From an uncultured Lachnospiraceae bacterium (GTDB lineage: Bacteria; Bacillota; Clostridia; Lachnospirales; Lachnospiraceae), in contig CAJTMZ010000003.1 of the NCBI GenBank assembly GCA_910577445.1, positions 33,764-54,861 on the forward strand: a stretch of 21,098 bases of DNA, read 5' to 3'. Under the pieces are notes generated by a model that was not told where the DNA came from, ran no database searches, and saw nothing but the letters and a program-made list of their open reading frames with translations. A program made the translations under genes and the position numbers. Below, piece by piece: positions 13,953 to 21,098 of the stretch (positions within the stretch are counted from its first letter, which is position 1; every line of letters starts with the position of its first letter).

Positions 13953-14612
13953 CTAACCGCTGATTTTCAGTATCTTTTTTACCCTCTCCGCAGCCGCTTC
14001 TCCCAGCGCTCTGTGTCCCTCGCCGGTCAGATGGATACAGTCTTTTACCGACACTTCCGCCACCGTCCCGGCGTCAAGCAGCGTCACCCCGGAAACGTCT
14101 GCGAAAATTTTTTCATATTCTTTCCCGAGAGCCTTGCTTTTTCTCACGGACTCCTCGTCATACATACCGTAAAATTCGGAGCCTGCAATCTCATCCCGCA
14201 CAGGCGCCGGGACAATCACCAGCACCTCCGGTACCTTTCCCACCCAATAAGCCTGCGGATTTCTCACCATCTTAACCAGATTATCCATTCCCATGGCAAT
14301 TTCCTTCACGGACGGGGTAAAAATATGCCTGATATCGTTTGTTCCCAGCATAAAAATTACCAGGTCAAGAGGCTGATGGCTCTGGATACAGCAGTTTAAA
14401 AACCTGCTCCCGTTTCTGTCCGCCGCCACAGGGTCGTCGTACATGATGGTTCTTCCACACAGCCCTTCCTCTATTATTTTTGCCTGTCCGTCTAAAATCC
14501 TCTGCAGGACGCCTGTCCATCTCTCATTGTCCCCATATCTGAAATTATTTCCACAAGGCTCCGGATTATGCCCCCATGTGTTGGAGTCTCCATAACATAA
14601 AATACGCTTCAT
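13953..14612 (-). CDS. SGNH/GDSL-type esterase (arylesterase-like)
   Basis: 219 residues with all four blocks of the SGNH superfamily: YGDSNTWG with nucleophile Ser10, GLCGRT with oxyanion Gly53, LGTND with Asn92, and DCIHLTGEGH with Asp191 and His194 of the catalytic triad. No signal peptide, so it is cytoplasmic. This subgroup hydrolyses ester bonds of small substrates; in sugar-uptake operons such enzymes are often deacetylases. Here it lies 5 bp after the MalG-type permease and 20 bp before the anchored binding protein, so it is part of the same operon. A role in removing acetyl or other acyl groups from an imported oligosaccharide is inferred from context. ATG start with AAAGGA overlapping the preceding stop codon. 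Confidence 0.88.
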   Translation of the reverse strand: MKRILCYGDSNTWGHNPEPCGNNFRYGDNERWTGVLQRILDGQAKIIEEGLCGRTIMYDDPVAADRNGSRFLNCCIQSHQPLDLVIFMLGTNDIRHIFTPSVKEIAMGMDNLVKMVRNPQAYWVGKVPEVLVIVPAPVRDEIAGSEFYGMYDEESVRKSKALGKEYEKIFADVSGVTLLDAGTVAEVSVKDCIHLTGEGHRALGEAAAERVKKILKISG

Positions 14613-14617
14613 TTTTT

Positions 14618-15460
14618 CTATCCTTTCACTGCTCCTAACGTCATTCCTTCTATAAATTTATCACTTGCAAAAATAAATGCAATCAAAAGCGGAATAAAAC
14701 TAATCATGGAGGCCGCCATAATCGTTCCCGTCAGGGTTCCGTTCAAATCTTTCATGGACGCGATTCCCAGAGGCAGCGTCTTCATCATAGTCTCGTTTAC
14801 GGTAATGAGCGGCCAGGTAAGGCTTCCCCACTGATTGGTAAAGTTAAAAATAGCGAGAAGGCTTAACTGCGGCACCGTGATTGGCATTACAATCTTAAAA
14901 AACTTCCCGTATTCACCGCACCCGTCTATTGTGGCCGCTTCCAAAAGGGAATCCGGGATATCCTTCATAAACTGGGTCATCATATAGACCCCGAAGGCGT
15001 TGGCCACGCCCGGAAATATCAGCGACTTGTAAGTGTTTACCCACCCCAGCTTTGACACAATCAAAAACAGGGGAATCAGGGTCGTCACGCTTGGAATAAT
15101 CTGAGTTGCAATCACAATATTGAGCAAAACGCTTCTTCCCGGAAATTTCCTTTTTGCAAAAGCATATCCCGCCATGGCTGCGACTAAAATCACAAGGATT
15201 GTGTTGGCGCCGGACACTAGAAGGCTGTTTGCCATCCACCGCATGTAAGCTCCGCCCTGCATGGTAAGGACTTCTACGTAGTTATTAACCGAACCACCCT
15301 TCGGCCAGAATTTCGGCGGGTAGCTGATAATTGCGTTGGTTTCCAGAAGAGATGACACGATAAGCTGCCAGAAAGGAAACAATATAATCAGCACAAGCAA
15401 AAGAAGCGTTATGGTTTTCAGAGACGAAAAGATTCCTCTTTTTATCACGTATTTATTCAT
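14618..15460 (-). CDS. Sugar ABC transporter permease, MalG type (CUT1), second system
   Basis: 280 residues, about six membrane helices, EAA loop SLLEAATIDGCGEYGKFFKI followed by VMPITVP, and a C-terminal MTLGAVKG ending. It overlaps the preceding permease gene by 4 bp (ATGA), which indicates translational coupling. It forms the channel with the MalF-type partner and is followed 5 bp later by the SGNH hydrolase gene. Confidence 0.93.
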   Translation of the reverse strand: MNKYVIKRGIFSSLKTITLLLLVLIILFPFWQLIVSSLLETNAIISYPPKFWPKGGSVNNYVEVLTMQGGAYMRWMANSLLVSGANTILVILVAAMAGYAFAKRKFPGRSVLLNIVIATQIIPSVTTLIPLFLIVSKLGWVNTYKSLIFPGVANAFGVYMMTQFMKDIPDSLLEAATIDGCGEYGKFFKIVMPITVPQLSLLAIFNFTNQWGSLTWPLITVNETMMKTLPLGIASMKDLNGTLTGTIMAASMISFIPLLIAFIFASDKFIEGMTLGAVKG

Positions 15461-16350
15461 GCCCCGGCCCTCCTTTTCCCGGTCTTTCTTTCACGCAGGA
15501 GAAGATTCTCCAGACCGTAAATCAGCAAAATCACAAGCAGGAACACCAAAGAAGCCGCCGCCCCGAATCCTACCCGGTAATATTTGAAGCTGTACTGATA
15601 AATTTCGTAAATAACCGTCTGGGTCGCGCCAAGAGGCCCTCCGTTTGTCAGCATATAAACAGACTCGAAAATCTGGAACTGCCAGATGGTGTTCATGGTC
15701 ACGCACAAAATAATGGCGTTCCTGATAAGCGGCAGAATCACATGCACCGTTTCCTGAAATGCATTTGCCCCGTCTATTCTGGCCGATTCCAGACAGTCCG
15801 CCGGAAGAGAACGCATAGCCGACATATACACGAAAATAAAGAAAGTACCGCCCTTCCACAGCTCCAGAATCATCACCGCTATTTTCGCGCTGAACTTTCC
15901 GTTCAGCCAACTGACCGGCTGAAGGCCCAAAAACTGAAATAACAGATTTAAAGGGCCGTTGTTGGATATGATATAGGAAATCAGCACGCTTGCCACTACC
16001 ATGGAAATCAGCATGGGAAGAAAGAAAATGATTTCGCAGGCATGGCTGAATCTGGTCTTTTTCCTGATAAGCAGGGCAAAAAAGATTCCAAAAAACTGGC
16101 TTACCGGAACCTCTATCAGCATATAAACAAACGTATTTTTAAATGCGTTTTGAAAATCCGGCGTAATAAAAACGTCCTTAAAGTTTTTCATCCCCACCCA
16201 GTCGAACTTTGCCTGCAGGAAATTTCCGTCGTGTACGCTTAAGTAAAAAACATAGCCAATGGGAATCAGCGTAAAAACAATGAAAAATACGGCAAAGGGC
16301 AGTAAGAAGCTGTAGGATACCGCATAATCCCTGATTTTTCTTTTATCCAT
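15457..16350 (-). CDS. Sugar ABC transporter permease, MalF type (CUT1), second system
   Basis: 297 residues, about six membrane helices, with the N-terminal LIPIGYVFYLSVHDGNF pattern of MalF/UgpA-type permeases and an EAA-type loop reading LESARIDGANAFQETVHVIL. It lacks the Ala-Ala of the canonical EAA start (ESA here). ATG start with AAAGG upstream. It follows the binding-protein gene after a 77-bp gap that holds a stable hairpin, and overlaps the next permease gene by 4 bp. Confidence 0.93.
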   Translation of the reverse strand: MDKRKIRDYAVSYSFLLPFAVFFIVFTLIPIGYVFYLSVHDGNFLQAKFDWVGMKNFKDVFITPDFQNAFKNTFVYMLIEVPVSQFFGIFFALLIRKKTRFSHACEIIFFLPMLISMVVASVLISYIISNNGPLNLLFQFLGLQPVSWLNGKFSAKIAVMILELWKGGTFFIFVYMSAMRSLPADCLESARIDGANAFQETVHVILPLIRNAIILCVTMNTIWQFQIFESVYMLTNGGPLGATQTVIYEIYQYSFKYYRVGFGAAASLVFLLVILLIYGLENLLLRERKTGKRRAGA

Positions 16351-16371
16351 AAATTCACCTTTCTTTCAGAA

Positions 16372-16416
16372 AAGAGGTTTTTGCAGGAAGGAAAACTCTC
16401 TTTGCAAAAACCTCTT
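16372..16416 (-). terminator. Intra-operon hairpin between binding-protein and permease genes
   Basis: AAGAGGTTTTTGCA (16372-16385) pairs perfectly over 14 bp with TGCAAAAACCTCTT (16403-16416) across a 17-base loop. On the minus strand it is followed by only a short T-rich run (TTCTG), so it could act as a partial terminator or as an mRNA-stabilising stem behind the binding-protein gene. Such hairpins often account for higher levels of binding protein than permeases. Confidence 0.7.
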
Positions 16417-16427
16417 GTATTATGATA

Positions 16428-17792
16428 TTATTCGCCGCTGATTGCTTTCATCGCGTCGTACATGCCCTGAATGGCGTCCGCCGGCGATTTTTCACTCCTT
16501 GCCACGTTTTCATAGAGGATTTTCAGATTCTGCATCATTGCGTTGGCGTAATCGGAAGCCGGACTTACCTGCAGGCTTGCAATTCCTTCCGCCGCTACAG
16601 CCATGATTTCATCGCCCTCGTACATCAAATCATTTGTTGCAAGCTGAGGGGAGAAGAATCCCACCTCAGACAGATAGGTCTTTTCCACCTCGGGACGGGT
16701 GATAAATTCCACAAATTTCCACGCGGCGTCAGGGTGCTGCGTCTGGCTGGAAATAGCAAGCATTCCGATATTTGCAAAATTCCATTTTGAATGAGCCTCG
16801 TCGGATGCCGGGCCTGCCGGTATTGCAAAGGCTCCTAAATTAATGTCGGAAGCCTCCTTTATAATATTCGTATAATGAATCTGCTGAGGGAACATTGCAA
16901 CCTGTCCGTTATAAAAGTAGGCGCGTTCCTCCTCTTTGTTGGTATACTTCTCAAGGGGAAGCACAACCTTATCCTGATTATACAGCTTATCAAAAAAGGT
17001 AAGGCCTTCCACGCCCTGTTCGTTGTTAAAGCCAATGTTGGTCAGATTTTCGTTCCACTGGTCTGCCCCCGCCTGAATGATATAGGTAAGCGGCTGCCAG
17101 TAATCGTCCATCTCAAACATCATGCCCCACTGGTCGGTCTGTCCGTCTCCGTCCTTGTCCAGCGTCAGCTTCTTTGCCACTTCCTCCATTTCATCCCATG
17201 TCGTGGGAACCTCGGTGATTCCCGCTTCTGCAAACATGTCCTTGTTATAGAACATAACGGAGTTAAGCGCTACGAAAGGGATTCCCATAAGCTGTCCGTC
17301 ATAGGAACAGTACGCAAGCGCAGACGCCGGATAGCCGGAACGCTTTGTCTCGTCCGCATAATCCTCCAGGGACAATATGTATCCGTTCTTGGCGTACAAA
17401 GGGAACTGCTCTGTCTGGAAGCTGATATCCGGGCCGGTTCCTGCCGCAAAAGCCGCGGTTTCCTTTTCCACAACCGAATCCCATGCGACATTCAAAAACT
17501 CTACCTGAATATTGGGATTTTCTTTGTTAAATTCCGCAATCATGGACGCCCATATTTCGTCCTCTCTGTCGGAATGAGGAGATTTCCAGAACGTAAGCTT
17601 TACCGCTTCGCCGGAAGAAGCATCCTCGCTCCCTGAGGCTGCGCCGTTATCTTCTGATACATCGCCGGCATTTGATGAGCCTGACGACTCATTCCCGGAA
17701 TCTGCCTTCTGGCCGTTTCCGCCGCAGCCGGAAAGAAGCCCCATAACCATACCTGCGCACAAAAGCATTGCCAATTTCTTTTTCATCTTCAT
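16428..17792 (-). CDS. Extracellular solute-binding lipoprotein, sugar type (family 1), second system
   Basis: 454 residues. A signal peptide ends in LLSGC with Cys23 as the lipidation site, followed by a Ser/Asp/Glu/Gly-rich linker (about 27-65). The mature part starts VKLTFWKSPHSDREDE and contains VPTTWDEMEEVAKKL and the C-terminal pattern DAAWKFVEFITRPEVEKTYL, all typical of CUT1 sugar-binding proteins. It delivers its ligand to the two permeases downstream. ATG start with AGGAGG directly before it. It lies 82 bp behind the response-regulator gene and has its own promoter-like -10 sequence, so its expression is probably controlled by that regulator. Confidence 0.93.
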   Translation of the reverse strand: MKMKKKLAMLLCAGMVMGLLSGCGGNGQKADSGNESSGSSNAGDVSEDNGAASGSEDASSGEAVKLTFWKSPHSDREDEIWASMIAEFNKENPNIQVEFLNVAWDSVVEKETAAFAAGTGPDISFQTEQFPLYAKNGYILSLEDYADETKRSGYPASALAYCSYDGQLMGIPFVALNSVMFYNKDMFAEAGITEVPTTWDEMEEVAKKLTLDKDGDGQTDQWGMMFEMDDYWQPLTYIIQAGADQWNENLTNIGFNNEQGVEGLTFFDKLYNQDKVVLPLEKYTNKEEERAYFYNGQVAMFPQQIHYTNIIKEASDINLGAFAIPAGPASDEAHSKWNFANIGMLAISSQTQHPDAAWKFVEFITRPEVEKTYLSEVGFFSPQLATNDLMYEGDEIMAVAAEGIASLQVSPASDYANAMMQNLKILYENVARSEKSPADAIQGMYDAMKAISGE

Positions 17793-17832
17793 TTACCTCC
17801 TGTCACTTTTGTGGGTTTTATGCAACAAGTAC

Positions 17833-17860
17833 AGTATAAATTTTCTTCCGGATATTTGAA
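17833..17860 (-). promoter_or_regulatory. Promoter of the second transporter operon, weak -35
   Basis: On the minus strand TATACT (17833-17838) is a good -10, while the best -35, TTCAAA (17855-17860, 16-bp spacer), matches the consensus at four of six bases. A weak -35 fits a promoter needing an activator, here the YesN-type regulator encoded just upstream. The start of transcription would be near 17826, about 34 bases before the binding-protein ATG. Confidence 0.55.
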
Positions 17861-17874
17861 CGCATAATTTTGAC

Positions 17875-18597
17875 TCAATCACTCACAATTTTGACCTTCT
17901 TTTTGTAATCATTGACAGACATGCCCGTATATTTGCGAAAGCACCTTCCAAAATAATCAGGATTTGGTATCCCTACCTTCTCCGCCACCTCATAGGCCTT
18001 AAAGTCCCCCGACTTCAGATAATCGCACGCCTTTTCAAGCCGGATTTTATTTAGGCATTCCACCAGGGTCATCCCATGCCTTTTGCGGAAAGCCCTGCTC
18101 AAGTAGCTGGGATTTAAGAAGAAAATTTCCGCAACCGCCGACAGGGACAACTCGCCTTCCGCAAAGTGCTCTTCAAGATAATTCCTGACCTGCTCCATCA
18201 CATCAGGGGAACTTTCCTCCGCCTTTTCTATCTGGCCGCTCACTTTAAGGAGCGCTTCCTTAACTTCCTGCCTTTTCATGGGCTTTAAGATAAAATCCGC
18301 CGCTCCCGCCCTGATTGCCTGCTGGGCATACTTAAATTCATCATAGGCGGTAATGATAATCACCTTAACCGAAGGGTACTTTTTCATAATCTCTTCCGCA
18401 AGTTCAATTCCACTCATAACGGGCATTTTGATATCGGTTACCACCAGGTCGGGAAGCTCTTTTTCCATATGAAACAAAGCCTCCCTGCCGTTTGACGCTT
18501 CCCCGATGATTTTCATATGAAGTTCTTCCCACTTTACAATGATTTTAAGCAGATTCCTTGTTCCGATTTCATCTTCCACAATCAGTACCTTAATCAT
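17875..18597 (-). CDS. YesN-type response regulator (receiver plus AraC helix-turn-helix)
   Basis: 240 residues from the ATG at 18597. The N-terminal receiver domain (1-120) has acidic residues Asp9/Glu10, phosphorylation site Asp55 (LVVTD), Thr83 and Lys105. A short linker leads to an AraC/XylS-type DNA-binding domain (about 135-236) with two helix-turn-helix motifs and the typical GMSVNDYKKK ending. It lacks the long central region of many YesN proteins (often over 500 residues), so it is a compact form. This start was chosen over in-frame ATGs at 18615 and 18606, because GAGGGAG lies 9 bases before it and it starts with the family's MIKVLIVEDE. It overlaps the kinase gene by 8 bp. It probably activates the transporter operon directly downstream. 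Confidence 0.93.
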   Translation of the reverse strand: MIKVLIVEDEIGTRNLLKIIVKWEELHMKIIGEASNGREALFHMEKELPDLVVTDIKMPVMSGIELAEEIMKKYPSVKVIIITAYDEFKYAQQAIRAGAADFILKPMKRQEVKEALLKVSGQIEKAEESSPDVMEQVRNYLEEHFAEGELSLSAVAEIFFLNPSYLSRAFRKRHGMTLVECLNKIRLEKACDYLKSGDFKAYEVAEKVGIPNPDYFGRCFRKYTGMSVNDYKKKVKIVSD

Positions 18598-20332
18598 TCC
18601 CTCCATCTCCCTCATAATAAACGGGTATGCGCAGCGTAATCACTGTCCCTTTTCCCTCTGTGCTCTGAATATCATAATCAATATCCTGTCCGTAAAAAAT
18701 CTTTATCCTCTCTATGGTTCCCCGAAGACCGAAACTCTTTTCGTTAGAGTCAAGATTTTCTCTCTGCAGCTCCTCCATTTTTCCGGCGCTCATCCCCACG
18801 CCGTCGTCCTCCACCGAAAAGCAGAGATATCCGTTTTCTTCCTTTCCCTCCACACACACCATTCCTCTGGTCGTTTTGGGACGAATGCCGTGGTTTACAG
18901 CGTTCTCCACAAGGGGCTGCAGAATCATCTTTAACATATAATCGTCGCAGATATTCTCGTCCACATCCAGAACATAATGCATCTCATCTCCGTATCTGAT
19001 TTTCAAAAGTTCCAGATAATCCCTCACCATTTCGATTTCTTCCTGTACCGTAATGAGCTCTTTTCCCTTGCTCAGCAGTATCCGGTAATAGCTGCCGAAG
19101 GCTTCCAACGCGTCGTAAACCTCCTGGCTTTTCCCGCTTAGAGCAAGATACCCCATGGCATCTATGGTATTGTAAAGAAAATGGGGTTTCATCTGCTCCT
19201 GCAGGGCGTTTAATTCCGTCTTTCTTTTTATTTTTTCCTCCTCGTACACCTGCTCAATCAGGTCGTCAATCTCATCCACCATCTCGTTATAGGTATCTTT
19301 CAGTATTTCCATTTCCGCGAAAAACTCCGCCCCCCGGCTGTCTGTATAAATCTTTTCAAATCGTTTTCCCTCCATCCGGTTCATGGAATCCGCCATGTCC
19401 TCTAAAGGACTGGCGACGTATCTTTTTATGAAAAGGTAATCGGCAAAGCAAAACGCCGCCAGAAAGGTCATTGCCAGAACTGCCAGAAAACCGCCCACTG
19501 CGGATTCGTCCAGAGAATTTTCTATAACGGTTCCCACAAGAATCTGCCAGTCAATCCCGTCCACAGTCAGACTGTCCGGAAAAATTCTCTTATCCTCATA
19601 AGTAACCGACTCCTTTTCCGAAGCAAGGGCCAGACGAAATTCCGGCAAGGTGATATGGGAGCGGGACGCCACAATCTTTCCTGTCCGGTCAAGAATATAG
19701 AGAGAGGGAACGCTTTTTTCCTCCACGCTTTCATAGCATCCCTTAAAAGCATCCAAATCAATGTTTATCATCAAAATACCCACCGGCTGATAGTCAACGG
19801 GATTGTTGATAACACGAATCAGGGAAACACTGGTTTCCGCACTGCTTTGGGTGAGAACCCTGTCAGCGTTTAATTTCAGGCAGTAGGAGCCGCCTAGCTC
19901 CATCACTTCATCATACCAGTTCGTCTCGCTTATCTTTTCCGTCCGAAGGCTTCTGACATGGTTTCTGTCAATGCTGCAGGCATGTTCATTCATATCCCAC
20001 ATATAAATTCCGTTTATGTGCGTTTCCGAATCCACCAGAGAAATAAACTGGTAAAGACTTTCCCGCTGCCGCTCCCCGTTCCCTGCCGCAAGAGCCTCCG
20101 TGACCTCGCTGCTGGAAAGAATGATTCTGGAGTAATACGCCGCATTGTCAATCAGCGTTGTCACGTTCCTGCCAACGGTATTTAATGTCTGCGCCGACAA
20201 CGCTTTCGCGTAATCCATGGATTCCCTTCTTCTTATCTCCGCAAACAGCAAAAAAATCGCAATCGAAGAAATAAACAAAAATATCGCGTATACTATCGCA
20301 AGTTTTACAGATATCCTCATTTTATGCAGCAA
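18590..20332 (-). CDS. YesM-type sensor histidine kinase
   Basis: 580 residues. Membrane helix 1 lies at about 11-31, an extracellular sensor domain (dCache-like by layout) at about 32-278, membrane helix 2 at about 279-302, and a HAMP segment at about 303-360. The kinase core has the His384 phosphorylation site in QEQMKPHFLYNTIDAM, an N box LVENAVNHG (474-482), DDGVGM (509-514) and a GLRGTIERI segment (535-543). This is the His_kinase/HATPase arrangement of the LytS/YesM group, which senses extracellular sugars in Firmicutes. It phosphorylates the response regulator encoded just downstream, overlapping by 8 bp. The start is taken as TTG at 20332, with GAGGTGG about 6 bases before it; an in-frame ATG at 20320 is too far from that site. 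The ligand is unknown. Confidence 0.92.
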   Translation of the reverse strand: MLHKMRISVKLAIVYAIFLFISSIAIFLLFAEIRRRESMDYAKALSAQTLNTVGRNVTTLIDNAAYYSRIILSSSEVTEALAAGNGERQRESLYQFISLVDSETHINGIYMWDMNEHACSIDRNHVRSLRTEKISETNWYDEVMELGGSYCLKLNADRVLTQSSAETSVSLIRVINNPVDYQPVGILMINIDLDAFKGCYESVEEKSVPSLYILDRTGKIVASRSHITLPEFRLALASEKESVTYEDKRIFPDSLTVDGIDWQILVGTVIENSLDESAVGGFLAVLAMTFLAAFCFADYLFIKRYVASPLEDMADSMNRMEGKRFEKIYTDSRGAEFFAEMEILKDTYNEMVDEIDDLIEQVYEEEKIKRKTELNALQEQMKPHFLYNTIDAMGYLALSGKSQEVYDALEAFGSYYRILLSKGKELITVQEEIEMVRDYLELLKIRYGDEMHYVLDVDENICDDYMLKMILQPLVENAVNHGIRPKTTRGMVCVEGKEENGYLCFSVEDDGVGMSAGKMEELQRENLDSNEKSFGLRGTIERIKIFYGQDIDYDIQSTEGKGTVITLRIPVYYEGDGGND

Positions 20333-20381
20333 ACCATTCCACCTCTTTCCCTTCCTGGCAGTTCATTTTCATTAAAGCAGT

Positions 20382-20390
20382 ATTATAACA
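20382..20390 (-). promoter_or_regulatory. Extended -10 promoter of the sensor kinase operon
   Basis: The minus strand reads TGTTATAAT, a perfect TATAAT with the TG extension one base upstream. The region at -35 is a run of T without a TTGACA match, which an extended -10 can compensate. It lies about 50 bp before the kinase start codon. Confidence 0.65.
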
Positions 20391-20434
20391 GACATTCAGA
20401 CAAAAAAAACGTGCGTTCATGCTTTTTACTATGT

Positions 20435-20440
20435 TAGAAT
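20435..20440 (+). promoter_or_regulatory. Extended -10 promoter of the DUF1877 gene
   Basis: The plus strand reads TGTTAGAAT, a TG-extended -10 hexamer, without a clear -35. The start of transcription would be near 20447, about 45 bases before the ATG. It is divergent from and about 50 bp away from the kinase -10, so the two promoters share one short intergenic region. Confidence 0.5.
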
Positions 20441-20491
20441 AATACCATACAGTTTTACAGAAAGACCACTGATTTTTAAGGAGGAAAATTT

Positions 20492-20980
20492 ATGAGTATG
20501 ATAGGTTACTATCTTCGCGCGGACGAAGATACCGTAAGCCGCGTCCGGGACGGAGAGGCCAACGATTTATTATTTGGAGACGAAGCCGGTGAAAAACTTA
20601 TCTCCATCGACAAGACATGGCATGCAATCCACTATATTTTAACGGGATGCGTGTGGGATATCCCCGACGACAATATTTCAGGGCAGCTTGTTTTAGGCGG
20701 CGAACCGGTTAACGACGAGGACATGGGTTACGGCCCCGCAAGACTCATCCCCGCCGAAACGGTAAAGTCCTTAAACGACGCCCTTGCAGTCTGGGACGAA
20801 TCCCGCTTCCGCGAAAACTTCCATATACAGGATATGACAGACAACGAAATCTATCCCGTAATGGCCGGGGAAGACGAAGCGGATTTTTTTGAATATGTAT
20901 GGGAATACTTTGATGAACTGAAGAAATTTGTCAAAGAAGCGGCCAAAAATGAAGAAAGCATAATTACCTTTCTGGCCTAG
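20492..20980 (+). CDS. DUF1877 (YfbM-like) family protein
   Basis: 162 residues, the usual length for DUF1877/YfbM-like proteins (PF08974). The N-terminal SMIGYYLRADEDTVSRVRDG, the middle DKTWHAIHYILTG and the GYGPARLIPAETVKSLNDAL segment match the family pattern. Members are small cytoplasmic proteins of unknown function. It is acidic and has no membrane segment. The ATG has a very strong AAGGAGG ribosome binding site. It is the only gene on the plus strand and is divergently oriented to the sensor kinase, with no evident functional link. Confidence 0.9.
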   Translation: MSMIGYYLRADEDTVSRVRDGEANDLLFGDEAGEKLISIDKTWHAIHYILTGCVWDIPDDNISGQLVLGGEPVNDEDMGYGPARLIPAETVKSLNDALAVWDESRFRENFHIQDMTDNEIYPVMAGEDEADFFEYVWEYFDELKKFVKEAAKNEESIITFLA

Positions 20981-21011
20981 AAAAAGCCCGCTCCCACTTT
21001 GGGAGCTATTT
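20981..21011 (+). terminator. Terminator of the DUF1877 gene
   Basis: GCTCCC (20990-20995) pairs with GGGAGC (21001-21006) across a five-base loop, with an A-run before it and TATTT after it. It begins right behind the stop codon. Confidence 0.7.
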
Positions 21012-21014
21012 GTC

Positions 21015-21046
21015 CGGGGGATTTTGCCTTTTGTTAAAATCCCCCG
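21015..21046. terminator. Second stable hairpin downstream, probable bidirectional terminator
   Basis: CGGGGGATTTT (21015-21025) pairs perfectly over 11 bp with AAAATCCCCCG (21036-21046) around a 10-base loop. There is no classic T-run on either side, but AT-rich stem bases lie next to the loop. It could stop transcription from a gene on the minus strand beyond the window edge. Confidence 0.4.
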
Positions 21047-21051
21047 AAGGC

Positions 21052-21098
21052 TTATAAACTTATCAAAAAATAACCCGGCTGGAACTGTATGGCGTCGC
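21052..21098 (-). CDS. Possible C-terminal end of a gene beyond the window
   Basis: On the minus strand a frame reads 14 codons (ending QPGYFLISL) to a TAA at 21052-21054, with the hairpin at 21015-21046 right after it. This is compatible with the tail of a convergent gene entering from outside, but the piece is too short to identify or to prove as coding. Confidence 0.2.
   Translation of the reverse strand, partial: DAIQFQPGYFLISL

Noticed and set aside
16875..17636. A 253-codon plus-strand frame opposite the binding-protein gene
   Set aside because: It is antisense to a clear solute-binding lipoprotein, lacks a ribosome binding site and shows no family pattern.
18598..18615. Upstream in-frame ATGs for the response regulator
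   Set aside because: They are not preceded by a well-spaced ribosome binding site and add residues not seen in receiver domains. The ATG at 18597 has GAGGGAG at 9 bases.

Overview
The window looks like chromosomal DNA from a Gram-positive anaerobe of the Clostridia, most likely a Lachnospiraceae-type gut bacterium. This is inferred from strong AGGAGG-type ribosome binding sites, moderate GC content, lipobox-type lipoproteins, YesM/YesN-type two-component regulation and CUT1 sugar transporters without their own ATPase. No marker gene fixes the species. Almost every gene is on the minus strand, so transcription runs from high to low coordinates; the only plus-strand gene is at 20492-20980.

Layout, left to right. 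(1) 1-961: 5' part of a large AAA-ATPase-like protein, cut by the window edge. (2) 1114-3567: a three-gene operon of lipoprotein, ECF sigma factor and a membrane-anchored probable anti-sigma partner, ending in a hairpin terminator. (3) 3568-3857: a non-coding stretch with three hairpins, one of them a perfect 13-bp inverted repeat. It may be a small palindromic repeat element or a structured RNA. (4) 3858-4472: an XRE-type DNA-binding domain fused to four membrane helices. (5) 4661-6117: three small genes (DUF2200, zinc-ribbon plus DUF1801, and an unknown protein). (6) 6311-12491: a LacI-regulated alpha-glucoside uptake and hydrolysis locus: repressor, binding lipoprotein, two permeases and a GH13 alpha-glucosidase. 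A strong promoter lies between lacI and the operon, followed by two identical palindromic operators 65 bp apart. (7) 12595-20332: a second carbohydrate uptake locus: YesM-type sensor kinase, YesN-type regulator, binding lipoprotein, two permeases, an SGNH/GDSL esterase-like hydrolase and a second binding protein held by an uncleaved membrane helix. It ends in a terminator whose loop contains the stop codon of the last gene. (8) 20492-20980: a divergent DUF1877 (YfbM-like) gene followed by two hairpins.

How it fits together: two complete CUT1-type importers lie back to back under different control. One is repressed by a cytoplasmic sugar sensor (LacI), and the other is probably activated by an extracellular-sensing two-component system. 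Neither has an ATPase gene here, so both probably share an MsmX/MalK-like ATPase encoded elsewhere. The first system brings in alpha-glucosides for cytoplasmic hydrolysis. The second carries a cytoplasmic esterase-like enzyme, which suggests acylated (for example acetylated) oligosaccharides as ligands, but the sugar cannot be read from the sequence. I found no rRNA, tRNA, CRISPR array, transposase or phage gene. I did not identify a clearly new enzymatic or defence system. The least explained parts are the hairpin element at 3681-3846, the anchored second binding protein with its esterase neighbour, and the unidentified protein at 5560-6117.
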